Shown: one piece after another, positions 1-8,880 of the stretch
Layout: each line of letters opens with the position of its first letter
How positions within the stretch are numbered: the first letter of the stretch is position 1
DNA from: Mogibacterium sp.
GTDB taxonomy: Bacteria > Bacillota > Clostridia > Peptostreptococcales > Anaerovoracaceae
Length of the DNA: 38,264 nt
NCBI GenBank assembly: GCA_017431685.1
Contig: JAFRKO010000007.1
Coordinates: 1 to 38,264, forward strand
Direction of reading: 5' to 3'
Position numbers and translations under genes: made by a program
Notes under the pieces: model-generated
The model's input: only the letters and a program-made list of their open reading frames with translations
What the model was told of the DNA's origin: nothing
Databases searched by the model: none

Positions 1-99
1 GAGAAATATATCTATTATTACAATCATCAGAGAATCAAGGGCAAGCTAAAAGGACTGAGCCCTGTTCAATACAGAATTCAGTCCTTGTTAGTAGCTTAA
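1..99 (+). CDS. IS3-family transposase OrfB, C-terminal fragment
   Basis: Only the last 32 codons are in the window, reading in frame from base 1 to a TAA at 97-99. The peptide contains [20 protein letters not shown], which matches the conserved C-terminus of IS3/IS150-group DDE transposases (the Y-N-x-x-R-I-K-x-K-L-x-G-L-S-P-V-x-Y-R pattern after the catalytic Glu). The DDE residues are upstream, outside the window. Whether the full copy is intact cannot be judged. An identical fragment is read on the minus strand at the other edge. Confidence 0.88.
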   Translation, partial: EKYIYYYNHQRIKGKLKGLSPVQYRIQSLLVA

Positions 100-139
100 T
101 GTCCTGCCAAAATGTGTCTAACATTTTGGGTTCAGTTCA
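1..139 (+). mobile_element. IS3-family insertion sequence, inner end (left copy, partial)
   Basis: This is the terminal part of an IS3-family element cut by the window edge. It contains the end of the transposase gene, then about 40 bp of terminal sequence closing with the CA dinucleotide typical of IS3 ends at 138-139. An 8-bp stem at 107-114/122-129 lies inside the end sequence. The boundary at 139 is set by comparison with the right edge of the window: 1-139 is an exact reverse complement of 38124-38262, and identity stops at 139/140. A target duplication cannot be checked because the other IS end is outside the window. Confidence 0.88.
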
Positions 140-280
140 TTTTAAGGGAGCCTTTTCTTCTGCGATATATTTTCGTCCACAGCGAGGAAGCAAGCGGCTG
201 AGGAGCGGAGCGTACCGCGGAGTACGTGAGCACCGAAGCCATGCAGCTGACGAAGCTGTGGGCGAAAAGGTGAGCAGATG
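140..280 (-). other. Structured intergenic segment between IS end and groEL
   Basis: This 141-bp stretch downstream of the groEL stop carries no convincing gene. It is rich in inverted repeats: an outer pair at 174-183 and 255-264 (ten positions, one G-U), an inner 5-bp stem CGTAC/GTACG at about 209-224, and a further local CAGCT/AGCTG pair at about 244-258. A branched fold closed by the outer pair is possible in either RNA sense. There is no U-tract, so it is not a standard intrinsic terminator. It resembles the palindromic, REP-like intergenic elements of many Clostridia, but only one copy is present here. Confidence 0.4.
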
Positions 281-1915
<1,635 letters not shown>

Positions 1916-1931
1916 CTATGTATACCCACTG

Positions 1932-2213
1932 CTATTTTTCTATTGTAGCGAGGATATCTTTCTGATTGATTATTGTGTATTCAACGCCTTTATACTTGAG
2001 GTCGTTTCCGCCGTATCTGCTGAAGATTACGATATCGCCGACCTTGAGCTGCATAGGTTCTTCTTCTGTGCCAGGGCCGACAGCAAGTACCTCAGCCTGC
2101 TGAGGTTTCTCTTTTGCGCTTCCGGACAGCAGCAGTCCTGCTTCTGTCTTCTCTTCGGCTTCCATTTTCTTTATCACTACTCTTGCTCCGAGCGGTTTGA
2201 TTCCAATGCTCAT
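1932..2213 (-). CDS. groES: Co-chaperonin GroES (10 kDa)
   Basis: GroES is the heptameric lid of the GroEL chamber. The 93-residue protein begins MSIGIKPLGARVVIKK and has the mobile-loop region around residues 17-32 (EAEEKTEAGLLL), followed by the conserved VLAVGPG and VGDIVIFSRYGG segments, and is normal in length. The start is supported by AGGAGG located 6-7 bases upstream. It is the promoter-proximal gene of the groESL operon, directly downstream of a CIRCE element. Confidence 0.98.
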   Translation of the reverse strand: MSIGIKPLGARVVIKKMEAEEKTEAGLLLSGSAKEKPQQAEVLAVGPGTEEEPMQLKVGDIVIFSRYGGNDLKYKGVEYTIINQKDILATIEK

Positions 2214-2240
2214 TTTTTGCCTCCTGATTAGTTCTATTTG

Positions 2241-2267
2241 TTAGCACTCTGAATGTTTGAGTGCCAA
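2241..2267 (-). promoter_or_regulatory. CIRCE operator (HrcA binding site) of groESL
   Basis: In the direction of transcription the site reads TTGGCACTC, nine bases, GAGTGCTAA. This is the CIRCE inverted repeat TTAGCACTC-N9-GAGTGCTAA with one mismatch in the first arm. It lies just downstream of the -10 element, across the expected transcription start and leader of groES, the usual position for HrcA repression. The hrcA gene is not in this window. Confidence 0.95.
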
Positions 2268-2279
2268 ATTCCAAAACAT

Positions 2280-2308
2280 ATTGTACTCACCCCGGCCTAA
2301 AGTGTCAA
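2280..2308 (-). promoter_or_regulatory. Sigma-A promoter of groESL
   Basis: On the minus strand there is a perfect TTGACA at 2308-2303, a 17-base spacer and TACAAT at 2285-2280 (one mismatch to consensus). The predicted start, about 7 bases downstream, places the CIRCE repeat at the beginning of the transcript. Confidence 0.9.
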
Positions 2309-2335
2309 CACTTCCGGGTGAAGAAATCGTCACAT

Positions 2336-3136
2336 TTATTTTCGCGATCTGTCTCTGTAATAGTAAAAAAGATATTGCTGCGCGTATCCCGCAAGATCAC
2401 CGTACTTTTCAGCCGCGAATGCCTGCATCCCCTTTACGTCTTTAAGATCAAAGCCATACATGTCGTTCATTATCTGCTTTACCCATGTATCTACAGGGAA
2501 TGCCGCGGTATCCCTGAGTCCGAACAGCATTATACAGTTTGCGACCTTCGGTCCTATTCCGTGAAAAGCCAGAAGTTCTTCTCGCGTTTCCGGACATCCT
2601 TCTCTCAGATAACGCTCCGCGCTCGCTTTAATATATTCGCACCTGTAGCCCAGCCTGAGCTCAGCCAGGTCACACACCTTCGCATCTGCCAGGGCTTCGG
2701 GAGACGGGAACGCATAAAGACTGCTCCCTTCTATAGGCTCGCCATAAGTCCTGCACAGAGACTCGATGTTTTTACGGATGCGCGGAATATTGTTGTTCTG
2801 CGATATGATAAACGAGATTATGGTTTCGAAAGGATCCTGGTTGAGAATACGTATACCATAACCATATTCAGTTGCGGGTTTTATCAGCGGTTCTGAATCC
2901 GTAAGTTTTCTTTTTATGTCACCATAATCAGTGTCCAGGTCAAAATAGTGTCTCCAGAAATTTTCATCACCGCCGGTCGCCTCCACATTGAGGCTGCCAT
3001 CGGACAGGCTTATACGGGCAGCAAAAGAGCCTGCGGCTCCGGTATATGCGTCCGGGCCGTCAGGCACCCATCTGAAGCACTGACCGCACTCAAAAATATG
3101 TGTGAGATCTATATCTTTAATATTTTCAAAAATCAT
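2336..3136 (-). CDS. 8-oxoguanine DNA glycosylase/AP lyase (OGG1-type, HhH-GPD)
   Basis: This base-excision repair enzyme removes oxidised guanine and nicks the abasic site. The 266 residues comprise an N-terminal OGG domain (about 1-85; ECGQCFRWVPDG near 16-27 resembles the eukaryotic OGG1 N-terminus) and a helix-hairpin-helix-GPD domain (about 90-265). Within the latter are the ISQNNNIPRI helix (about 111-120), the hairpin HGIGPKVANC carrying the expected catalytic Lys197, and PVDTW carrying Asp216. Both active-site residues are present. The gene points toward groES, its stop lying about 28 bp upstream of the groES -35 box, and follows the P-loop/Asp23 gene with a 15-bp gap. OGG1-like rather than MutY or AlkA, because of the N-terminal domain. 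Confidence 0.92.
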   Translation of the reverse strand: MIFENIKDIDLTHIFECGQCFRWVPDGPDAYTGAAGSFAARISLSDGSLNVEATGGDENFWRHYFDLDTDYGDIKRKLTDSEPLIKPATEYGYGIRILNQDPFETIISFIISQNNNIPRIRKNIESLCRTYGEPIEGSSLYAFPSPEALADAKVCDLAELRLGYRCEYIKASAERYLREGCPETREELLAFHGIGPKVANCIMLFGLRDTAAFPVDTWVKQIMNDMYGFDLKDVKGMQAFAAEKYGDLAGYAQQYLFYYYRDRSRK

Positions 3137-3151
3137 TCGTATTCCTTTTCA

Positions 3152-4030
3152 TCAGTGGAGTTTTCTCGATAGCATCTCTTCTCTGTCTCTGACTATGTCT
3201 CTGATTCTTACGTTTACACTGTCTATGGTAAACGCTGTCATATTCACGAGCGCTCCGTAAACATCCTGCTGAAGATCTATGCACTTGTCGATTGACTCCG
3301 GGTCTCTGACGGCCATTACATCTATAGTCACGGACATATTTGTCTGCTTGCCGTTGTTCATTCTGTCGACAACCACCAGATGCGACTCATATTCTTCTGC
3401 CGCAATCTTTATAATATCCCTTATAACCTGCTCGGTTATAGTAAAGCTGCCGAAGTAGCTGAACGTCGGTCTGACTACTGTGCGGTCATTCGGACCGTCT
3501 TCTACCTGTTTCTGGTCGCCCTCAACCTCCAAAGCATTTCCACGTGCCTTGTGTATGAATTGTTTGATAGGATCCATGAAGTACCCTGCGAAATCACGCC
3601 TGAGCTGACCCAGAGGAGCCGGTATTACATGCTCTCCTTCATCAATACGATAGTGAGCGGCCAGCTTTCTCTGCTCTTCAGTCGTGACATCCTCAATATA
3701 TATACGCTCTTCAGGGGCCGGCAAACCGAGCTGAGTTGCAACTATATCAGTCATCCTGTCTGAAGTACCGATTATCATAAGAGCCCGCGGATCGCATCTT
3801 TCAATGGCCTCTTTTACCTCTTCCCTGTGGTCTTCGTAGTTGAACAGAGCGGTTCTCATAGCAGCAGCTTTAGAAGCGCATTTTTTTGCCGAGCTGCCGG
3901 CAACAATCTGTCCTTTGTAAATGAACAGGCCATCATCTATTATGGCATCAAAACCACGCCGCTGCGCAAGCGCAGTTGCCTGGAAGCTCTTGCCTGTTCC
4001 GCTTTTTCCTGTAAATGAAACTACCTTCAT
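3152..4030 (-). CDS. P-loop ATPase fused to an Asp23/Gls24-like domain, function unknown
   Basis: This is a 292-residue cytoplasmic protein. An N-terminal beta strand runs into a Walker A motif, GKSGTGKS, at residues 8-15, followed by an ATPase-like region to about residue 150. The C-terminal part (about 190-283) has the Asp23/Gls24 (alkaline-shock, DUF322) pattern: FGSFTITEQVIRDIIKIAAE, then VTIDV, then VNVRIRDIV. No membrane segments are seen. I chose the ATG at 4030 over an in-frame GTG at 4054 because the predicted -10 box (4067-4072) would leave only a few untranslated bases before the GTG, and the ATG places the P-loop strand at the N-terminus as in related folds. It is divergent from the ferredoxin gene. 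The function is unknown; sensing or remodelling at the cell envelope is only a guess from the Asp23 domain. Confidence 0.75.
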   Translation of the reverse strand: MKVVSFTGKSGTGKSFQATALAQRRGFDAIIDDGLFIYKGQIVAGSSAKKCASKAAAMRTALFNYEDHREEVKEAIERCDPRALMIIGTSDRMTDIVATQLGLPAPEERIYIEDVTTEEQRKLAAHYRIDEGEHVIPAPLGQLRRDFAGYFMDPIKQFIHKARGNALEVEGDQKQVEDGPNDRTVVRPTFSYFGSFTITEQVIRDIIKIAAEEYESHLVVVDRMNNGKQTNMSVTIDVMAVRDPESIDKCIDLQQDVYGALVNMTAFTIDSVNVRIRDIVRDREEMLSRKLH

Positions 4031-4066
4031 ATCCTTGAAATCACTAATTCCCACCGTTTTGGTAGG

Positions 4067-4121
4067 ATTGTACTTTTTTGTTTTTTTGATATTTACAAAA
4101 CCGCGCTGCTGGTGCTATACT
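4067..4121. promoter_or_regulatory. Divergent promoters for the P-loop/Asp23 gene and ferredoxin
   Basis: On the plus strand TTTACA (4092-4097), an 18-base spacer and TATACT (4116-4121) make a reasonable sigma-A promoter for the ferredoxin gene. On the minus strand TACAAT (4072-4067) is a good -10 for the P-loop/Asp23 gene, but its -35 is poor and lies in an A-rich tract. Confidence 0.6.
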
Positions 4122-4163
4122 CATAAGCGTAGTAGATATAGTCATTACTAAGGAGGTAATATT

Positions 4164-4331
4164 ATGGCATATAAGATCACTGAAGATTGCATCGGTTGCG
4201 GAGTTTGCGCTGGTAACTGCCCTGTAGAGGCTATTACTGAGGGTACACCTTACGTTATCGATGAGAGCGCTTGCATCGACTGCGGAGCTTGCGCTGCTAA
4301 CTGCCCTGTAGGAGCACCTGTAGAGGCATAA
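4164..4331 (+). CDS. 2[4Fe-4S] ferredoxin, clostridial type
   Basis: This small electron carrier serves anaerobic oxidoreductases. It has 55 residues starting MAYKITEDC, with two CxxCxxCxxxCP clusters at C9-C12-C15-C19 and C37-C40-C43-C47, the duplicated ferredoxin fold of clostridial ferredoxins. The spacing is textbook for two cubane clusters. A strong AAGGAGG lies 7 bases before the ATG. It is the only plus-strand gene in the first 25 kb, has its own promoter, and ends at a strong bidirectional terminator shared with rex. It is the likely electron acceptor for the 2-oxoacid oxidoreductase encoded further right (inference). Confidence 0.96.
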   Translation: MAYKITEDCIGCGVCAGNCPVEAITEGTPYVIDESACIDCGACAANCPVGAPVEA

Positions 4332-4350
4332 TCGATCATCAATAATGATC

Positions 4351-4386
4351 AAAATCCCGTAGCTGAGGCTACGGGATTTTCTTTTG
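4351..4386. terminator. Bidirectional intrinsic terminator between ferredoxin and rex
   Basis: A 13-bp perfect stem (AAAATCCCGTAGC / GCTACGGGATTTT) with the four-base loop TGAG is followed by CTTTTG on the plus strand and has an A-run on its 5' side. It can therefore stop transcription from both the ferredoxin gene and the convergent acpP-rex unit. Confidence 0.92.
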
Positions 4387-4403
4387 TCCGGATTTGACCG
4401 CCG

Positions 4404-5045
4404 TCAGTCCCTGCCCTCGTTCATATTTTTGATCATAAATGACAGAGCATGGAGGCTGTCTGAAAGATGCACTGACTCAAGCGCAATACCTTCCGGTATT
4501 TCCAGATCGATCGGTGCAAAGTTCCAGATACCTTTTACACCGCCCGAAACCAATGCGTCCGCAACTTTCTGCGCGTTTTCTCTGTTTACACAGATAATGC
4601 CTATATCAATCTTCTCTCTTTTGCAGTATTCCTCTAATTCGGCAACGTCCATTACCTCAACATCGTTGATGACATTGCCCACGATCTTAGGATTTGCATC
4701 AAAGAGTCCGATTATATTGAATCCTATTTTAAAAAAATATGTATAGTTAGTGATGGCCTGTCCCAGATTACCTACTCCGACAACTACCGTCTTGTATTCT
4801 CTGTCAAGCCCGAGGATCTTGTTGATTTCCTTATATAACCTGTCGACCTCGTAACCATATCCCTGCTGACCGAACTCACCGAAAGTATTAAGGTCCTGTC
4901 TGATCTGAGACGCAGTATAACCAATCATCTCACTGAGTTCATTTGAGGATACCTTTTTGATGCCTTTTGTCTGAAGATATCCGAGATACCTTCTATAGCG
5001 AGGGAGCCGGCGGATGATCGCGTTTGATACTTTCATCTTGCCCAT
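4404..5045 (-). CDS. rex: Redox-sensing transcriptional repressor Rex
   Basis: Rex represses fermentative and respiratory genes and is released from DNA when NADH is high. The 213 residues show an N-terminal winged helix (about 1-80; AIIRRLPRYRRYL and ASQIRQDLNTFGEFG are family signatures), then a Rossmann domain with VGVGNLGQA near residues 90-98, an FDANP segment after the second strand, and the conserved WNFAP near 177. The length is typical. It is second in an acpP-rex unit, 16 bp after acpP, with GAGGTG as ribosome-binding site. An imperfect Rex-like operator lies upstream of acpP. Confidence 0.97.
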   Translation of the reverse strand: MGKMKVSNAIIRRLPRYRRYLGYLQTKGIKKVSSNELSEMIGYTASQIRQDLNTFGEFGQQGYGYEVDRLYKEINKILGLDREYKTVVVGVGNLGQAITNYTYFFKIGFNIIGLFDANPKIVGNVINDVEVMDVAELEEYCKREKIDIGIICVNRENAQKVADALVSGGVKGIWNFAPIDLEIPEGIALESVHLSDSLHALSFMIKNMNEGRD

Positions 5046-5061
5046 TGCACACCTCGATTGA

Positions 5062-5289
5062 TTATTTGTTTGCGTCTACATACTTCACGATGTCGCCAAC
5101 CTTGGTGAAATTTTCAGCAATTTCATCAGGTATCTCGATCCCATACTCTTCCTCTACTCCAAGGATAATCTCAACAGCGTCAAGTGAATCTGCCTCGAGG
5201 TCTTTCATGAAGTCTGTATCCATTGTAACCATCGAAGGATCTACATCAAGCTGCTCTACGATAAGTGACTGAATCTTTTCAAAAGTCAT
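5062..5289 (-). CDS. acpP: Acyl carrier protein
   Basis: ACP carries growing acyl chains in fatty-acid synthesis on a phosphopantetheine arm. The 75-residue acidic protein has the attachment motif ADSLDAVE with Ser35 as the modified residue, in the expected four-helix fold. Family length is 75-80. AAGGAGAAA precedes the ATG. No other fatty-acid genes are adjacent, so this is a stand-alone acpP upstream of rex. A specialised ACP cannot be excluded without the rest of the genome. Confidence 0.95.
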   Translation of the reverse strand: MTFEKIQSLIVEQLDVDPSMVTMDTDFMKDLEADSLDAVEIILGVEEEYGIEIPDEIAENFTKVGDIVKYVDANK

Positions 5290-5354
5290 GGTGTTTCTCC
5301 TTATATAAAAGCTTTTGTTTCGATTTTTTGTAACAATTATAAAATATTGAAATA

Positions 5355-5384
5355 ATTATAGACTATGGGACTTTGAAGTTTCAA
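5355..5384 (-). promoter_or_regulatory. Sigma-A promoter of acpP-rex
   Basis: On the minus strand TTGAAA (5384-5379), an 18-base spacer and a perfect TATAAT (5360-5355) lie about 65 bp before the acpP start. A second TATAAT-like AT-rich stretch follows at about 5338-5343, without a good -35. Confidence 0.75.
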
Positions 5385-5401
5385 TGATTTGCGTAGAATT
5401 T

Positions 5402-5429
5402 TTAACAAAATTGTTCAACTTTTTCACAA
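5402..5429 (-). promoter_or_regulatory. Candidate Rex operator upstream of acpP-rex
   Basis: In the minus sense the segment reads TTGTGAA, five bases, TGAACAA, then TTTTGTTAA. The known Rex consensus is close to TTGTGAA-N4-TTCACAA. The first half-site is perfect, the second matches 5 of 7, and the spacer is one base too long. It sits about 20 bp upstream of the -35. Autoregulation by Rex is plausible but unproven, and the AT-rich context makes chance similarity possible. Confidence 0.3.
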
Positions 5430-5437
5430 AGATCATT

Positions 5438-7378
5438 TTACTGCAGCTCCATCCACTCGTCATAAAGATCAGTGACCTCTGCCTCCAGTGCGGCCATCCT
5501 TGAAGACTTTTCATGCATCCATCCGGGATCAGTTGCGTTCTCCGGCAGTGACATCTCATCCTGAATGTCAGCCAGTTCTGCCTCTATCTCGTGGATCCTG
5601 TTCTCAACGCTTTCTGCCCTTCTAAGTCTCCGGCGCTCTTCTGCTTCGCTCTGTTTTTTTGCTTTTCGCTCAGCCTCAGAATCCTTTACCAGCTTTCTGG
5701 TTAACTCAAGCTCGTCCCTTCCGCTGTCAGATGCAGCGCTTCCATCTTCTGATGTCTTGCGGCCAAACGAAATACCGGATTTCTCAAGATAATAATCAAA
5801 CTTTCCTTTATACTCCACCAGGCCATGCTCTTTAAGCTCAAGTATCCTGTCAGGAATGGTGTTAAGAAGGTATCTGTCGTGCGAAACTATCAGAAGTGTT
5901 CCCTCAAATTCCATCAGCGCTTCTTCAACTATTTCCTTTGACTCGATATCCAGATGGTTTGTAGGCTCGTCAAGCACCAGAGTATTGGCGCCTGACAGCA
6001 TCAGCTTGAGCAGCGACAGCTTTGCCTTCTCTCCTCCGGAAAGATCTTTCACCTGTTTGAACACATCATCTCCGGTAAACAGGAACCGTCCGAGAAGCGA
6101 CCTCATTTCAGTATCCGTATACAGATGATAGGCGTTTTTCATCTCGCCCAGCACCGTCTCGTTTTCATCAAGCAGAAGCTGTCCCTGATCGTAGTATCCG
6201 AAGTTTACGTTGTAACCTATTCTCAGATATCCGTCATCAGGTTTTTCGAGTCCCATGAGTATCTTCAGCAGAGTTGTTTTACCAATGCCATTATCGCCTA
6301 TAATGCAGACTCTCTCTCCCTTGCGGACCAGCAATCCGGTATGGTCGAACAGAGTTCTGCTGCCAAAGCTTTTTGACAGATCTTCTGCCTCAAGCACCTC
6401 TCCGCCGCTCTTGAAATCTGCCTCAAAGCTGAGCTTCATCCTGTTTTGCTTAAGCTTCGGCTTCTCTTTGAGTTCGATCATGGCAAGGCGCTTCTCGCGT
6501 GAAGCAGCGCGCTTGGCCAGATGCTCGGTGCCGTGCTGTTTGAAGCGGCGAATCATCTCCTCCTGTCTGGCGATCTCAGCCTGCTGTTTTTCGTATTCGC
6601 GGCGCATCGCCTCAAGATGTTCTTCGCGTTTTACAAGGAAGGCAGAATAATTGCCGGTGTACGCCTCAAGAGTCCCTCCTCCGAGATCGAATATCTTATT
6701 GGTAATCCGGTCAAGAAAGTATCTGTCATGAGATACTGCTATTATGGTTCCTTTGTAATTGTCAAGATATGTCTCGAGCCACTCAAGCATATGCAGATCA
6801 AGATGATTCGTAGGCTCATCGAGCATCAGCACATCCGGCTTGCTCAGGAGAAGACAGCTGAGCGCCAGTCTTGTTCTTTCTCCGCCGGAAAGCTTTCCGA
6901 TTTCTTTGTTCTGCGCCTCTTCATCGAAACCCATATGTGTGAGCATTGCTCCGAGCTCACTCCTGTATGTGTACCCGCCCTTTCGTTCATATTCTTCGAT
7001 CAGGCGTGTATAGTCTTCTAAATCCCTTTCAAAGCTCCCGCTTTCGTGATCAGCTATCGCCAGCTGCAGTTGTTCAAGCTTCTTTTCCATCTCAAAGAGA
7101 TGAGTGAAGCTCTTTTCAGCCTGCGATCTGACTGTACCGCTTCCGCCGAAGTGATTCTGCTGACGCAGATAACCTATATTATAGTCGTTCCTGATATATA
7201 GATTTCCGGATGTCGCCTCTATATCTCCGGCTATAATGCCAAGCAGTGTCGTCTTGCCTGTGCCGTTTGCTCCTACAATGCCTACGCGGTCACCCTTTTC
7301 CACGCCAAAACAGACATCCTCAAAAATGATGTCTGTCCCATACGCTTTGCTGATGTCTTTGCCCGTGATTATAAGCAT
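5438..7378 (-). CDS. ABC-F family ATPase (ribosome-associated translation factor)
   Basis: ABC-F proteins bind the ribosomal E site and relieve stalls or, in some members, give antibiotic resistance. The 646 residues hold two nucleotide-binding domains without membrane segments. Domain 1 has Walker A GANGTGKT at 36-43, signature LSGGERTRLALS and Walker B DVLMLDEPTNHLD. Domain 2 has GDNGIGKT, LSGGEKAKLSLL and LVLDEPTNHLD. A charged interdomain linker and a Lys/Glu-rich coiled-coil C-terminal extension of about 100 residues resemble YdiF/Uup rather than EttA. It is last in the run from the riboflavin transporter to tsaD, 3 bp after tsaD. The subfamily and any resistance role cannot be settled by eye. 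Confidence 0.93.
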   Translation of the reverse strand: MLIITGKDISKAYGTDIIFEDVCFGVEKGDRVGIVGANGTGKTTLLGIIAGDIEATSGNLYIRNDYNIGYLRQQNHFGGSGTVRSQAEKSFTHLFEMEKKLEQLQLAIADHESGSFERDLEDYTRLIEEYERKGGYTYRSELGAMLTHMGFDEEAQNKEIGKLSGGERTRLALSCLLLSKPDVLMLDEPTNHLDLHMLEWLETYLDNYKGTIIAVSHDRYFLDRITNKIFDLGGGTLEAYTGNYSAFLVKREEHLEAMRREYEKQQAEIARQEEMIRRFKQHGTEHLAKRAASREKRLAMIELKEKPKLKQNRMKLSFEADFKSGGEVLEAEDLSKSFGSRTLFDHTGLLVRKGERVCIIGDNGIGKTTLLKILMGLEKPDDGYLRIGYNVNFGYYDQGQLLLDENETVLGEMKNAYHLYTDTEMRSLLGRFLFTGDDVFKQVKDLSGGEKAKLSLLKLMLSGANTLVLDEPTNHLDIESKEIVEEALMEFEGTLLIVSHDRYLLNTIPDRILELKEHGLVEYKGKFDYYLEKSGISFGRKTSEDGSAASDSGRDELELTRKLVKDSEAERKAKKQSEAEERRRLRRAESVENRIHEIEAELADIQDEMSLPENATDPGWMHEKSSRMAALEAEVTDLYDEWMELQ

Positions 7379-7381
7379 AGT

Positions 7382-8398
7382 TTAAAACTCCAGTCCGGGA
7401 ACCGCGTCAAGTTCCAGATCAGGCTCTGCACCTGCTCTGTACGCATAAAACGCTGCAGAAGCTATCATTGCGCCATTATCCGTGCATAATACAGGACTTG
7501 GTTTGAGCACATCGATGTCCCTGGCTCCTGCCTTTTCTTCAATCAGGGCTCTGAGTCTCGAGTTGGATGCAACTCCGCCTGCCATTACGATCCGCTTCTG
7601 TCTGTATTTTTCAGCTGCCATGACCGCTTTGTCAGCAATGACTTCTACTACGGCTTCCTGGAAGCTGGCAGCTACATTGTTCACGTTTATCTCACGGCCT
7701 GCCTGTCTCTCCTGATTGAGATAATTCAGAGCCTGCGTCTTGAGTCCGGAAAAACTGAAATCCAGGCTTCCATGCTCAAGATAAACACGCTTGAAGGCGA
7801 TACTTTCCGCATCCCCTTCCTTTGCTGCTCTGTCAATTTTCGGACCTCCGGGATATCCGAGCCCTATGACTCTTGCTACCTTGTCAAATGCTTCGCCCGC
7901 TGCATCATCGCGTGTGCCTCCGAGCTTCTCGCATTTGTTATATTCAGGCACATTAACTATCTCTGTATGACCGCCTGATACTATGAGAGCCATGAACGGA
8001 GGTTCCAGATCGTTATGTTCAAGATAGTTGGCAGCGATATGTCCGTGCATGTGATTGACACCTACCAGCGGTATGTCACATGCGTATGCCATAGCCTTCG
8101 CAGCAGCAACCCCGATTAACAGAGCGCCTACAAGGCCTGGTCCGTATGTTACACCTATAAGATCGATATCACTGGCGCTTACACCTGCATCAGCCATAGC
8201 TTTGCCTATGACATCGTTGATCCGCTCAAGGTGCTTTCTTGAGGCTATTTCAGGTACGACTCCGCCATATGCAGTATGTATATCGATCTGGGAACTGATG
8301 ACATTACTCATGACAAAACGGCCGTCGGCTACCACCGAGGCTGCTGTCTCATCACAGCTGGTCTCTATTCCAAGTGTAAGGAATCTCCCGTCTTTCAT
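7382..8398 (-). CDS. tsaD: tRNA N6-adenosine threonylcarbamoyltransferase TsaD
   Basis: TsaD transfers threonylcarbamoyl to A37 of ANN-decoding tRNAs (t6A), acting with TsaB and TsaE. The 338 residues have the ASKHA-fold start LGIETSCDET, the metal-binding HMHGH at 116-120, GPGLVGALLIG near 87-96, and SGGHTE near 141-146. Length is typical. The gene begins 2 bp after rimI and is followed 3 bp later by the ABC-F gene, so translation is probably coupled. All partners (tsaE, tsaB) are in the same run. Confidence 0.97.
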   Translation of the reverse strand: MKDGRFLTLGIETSCDETAASVVADGRFVMSNVISSQIDIHTAYGGVVPEIASRKHLERINDVIGKAMADAGVSASDIDLIGVTYGPGLVGALLIGVAAAKAMAYACDIPLVGVNHMHGHIAANYLEHNDLEPPFMALIVSGGHTEIVNVPEYNKCEKLGGTRDDAAGEAFDKVARVIGLGYPGGPKIDRAAKEGDAESIAFKRVYLEHGSLDFSFSGLKTQALNYLNQERQAGREINVNNVAASFQEAVVEVIADKAVMAAEKYRQKRIVMAGGVASNSRLRALIEEKAGARDIDVLKPSPVLCTDNGAMIASAAFYAYRAGAEPDLELDAVPGLEF

Positions 8399-8400
8399 CT

Positions 8401-8880
8401 TTATTGTATCTCTATTTCAATTTCAACTTTGCGAAGGTCAAGATCCATCAGAACTGCGTCTTCGCCGCCCTTTGAATAATATCCCCTGCGCCGTCCGACT
8501 TCACGGAAACCGAGCTTAGTATAGAGAGCCATAGCAGCCTCATTGCTGCCTCTGACCTCAAGAGTCACCAGCACACATCCGTCTTCTTCAGCCCTGGCGA
8601 TCATGTGGCGCAGCAGCGCCTCACCAATACCTGCCCTCCTGAATTCCGGAGCGATCGCAATATTATATATCTGGGCTTCTCCTGCAACAGTTCTTATCTC
8701 ACCGTAACCCGCTTTTTTCTCACCGTATTCCGCAACAGCAACATACACATTGCCGCCCGCAGTAACATCCTTTGTTATCTCATCAGCACTCCATGGAGAA
8801 CCGAAAGAATCCCGTTCTATGCGCGCCATTGCGGGCACATCGTAAAGCTTTGCCTGTCTTATCCTGATATCTTCATTCAT
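8401..8880 (-). CDS. rimI: Ribosomal protein S18 alanine N-acetyltransferase RimI
   Basis: This GNAT-fold acetyltransferase, 159 residues, has the acetyl-CoA loop motif RRAGIGEALL near 81-90 and the downstream NEAAMALYTKLGF motif typical of RimI. RimI acetylates the N-terminus of bS18 in E. coli; in Firmicutes the substrate is less certain. It overlaps tsaB by 4 bp (ATGA) and lies between tsaB and tsaD, a common arrangement in Clostridia and Bacilli. That context supports RimI over a generic GNAT. Confidence 0.9.
   Translation of the reverse strand: MNEDIRIRQAKLYDVPAMARIERDSFGSPWSADEITKDVTAGGNVYVAVAEYGEKKAGYGEIRTVAGEAQIYNIAIAPEFRRAGIGEALLRHMIARAEEDGCVLVTLEVRGSNEAAMALYTKLGFREVGRRRGYYSKGGEDAVLMDLDLRKVEIEIEIQ

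Noticed and set aside
4044-4352. Minus-strand 102-codon frame opposite the ferredoxin
   Set aside because: The plus strand encodes a perfect two-cluster ferredoxin with promoter, ribosome-binding site and terminator.
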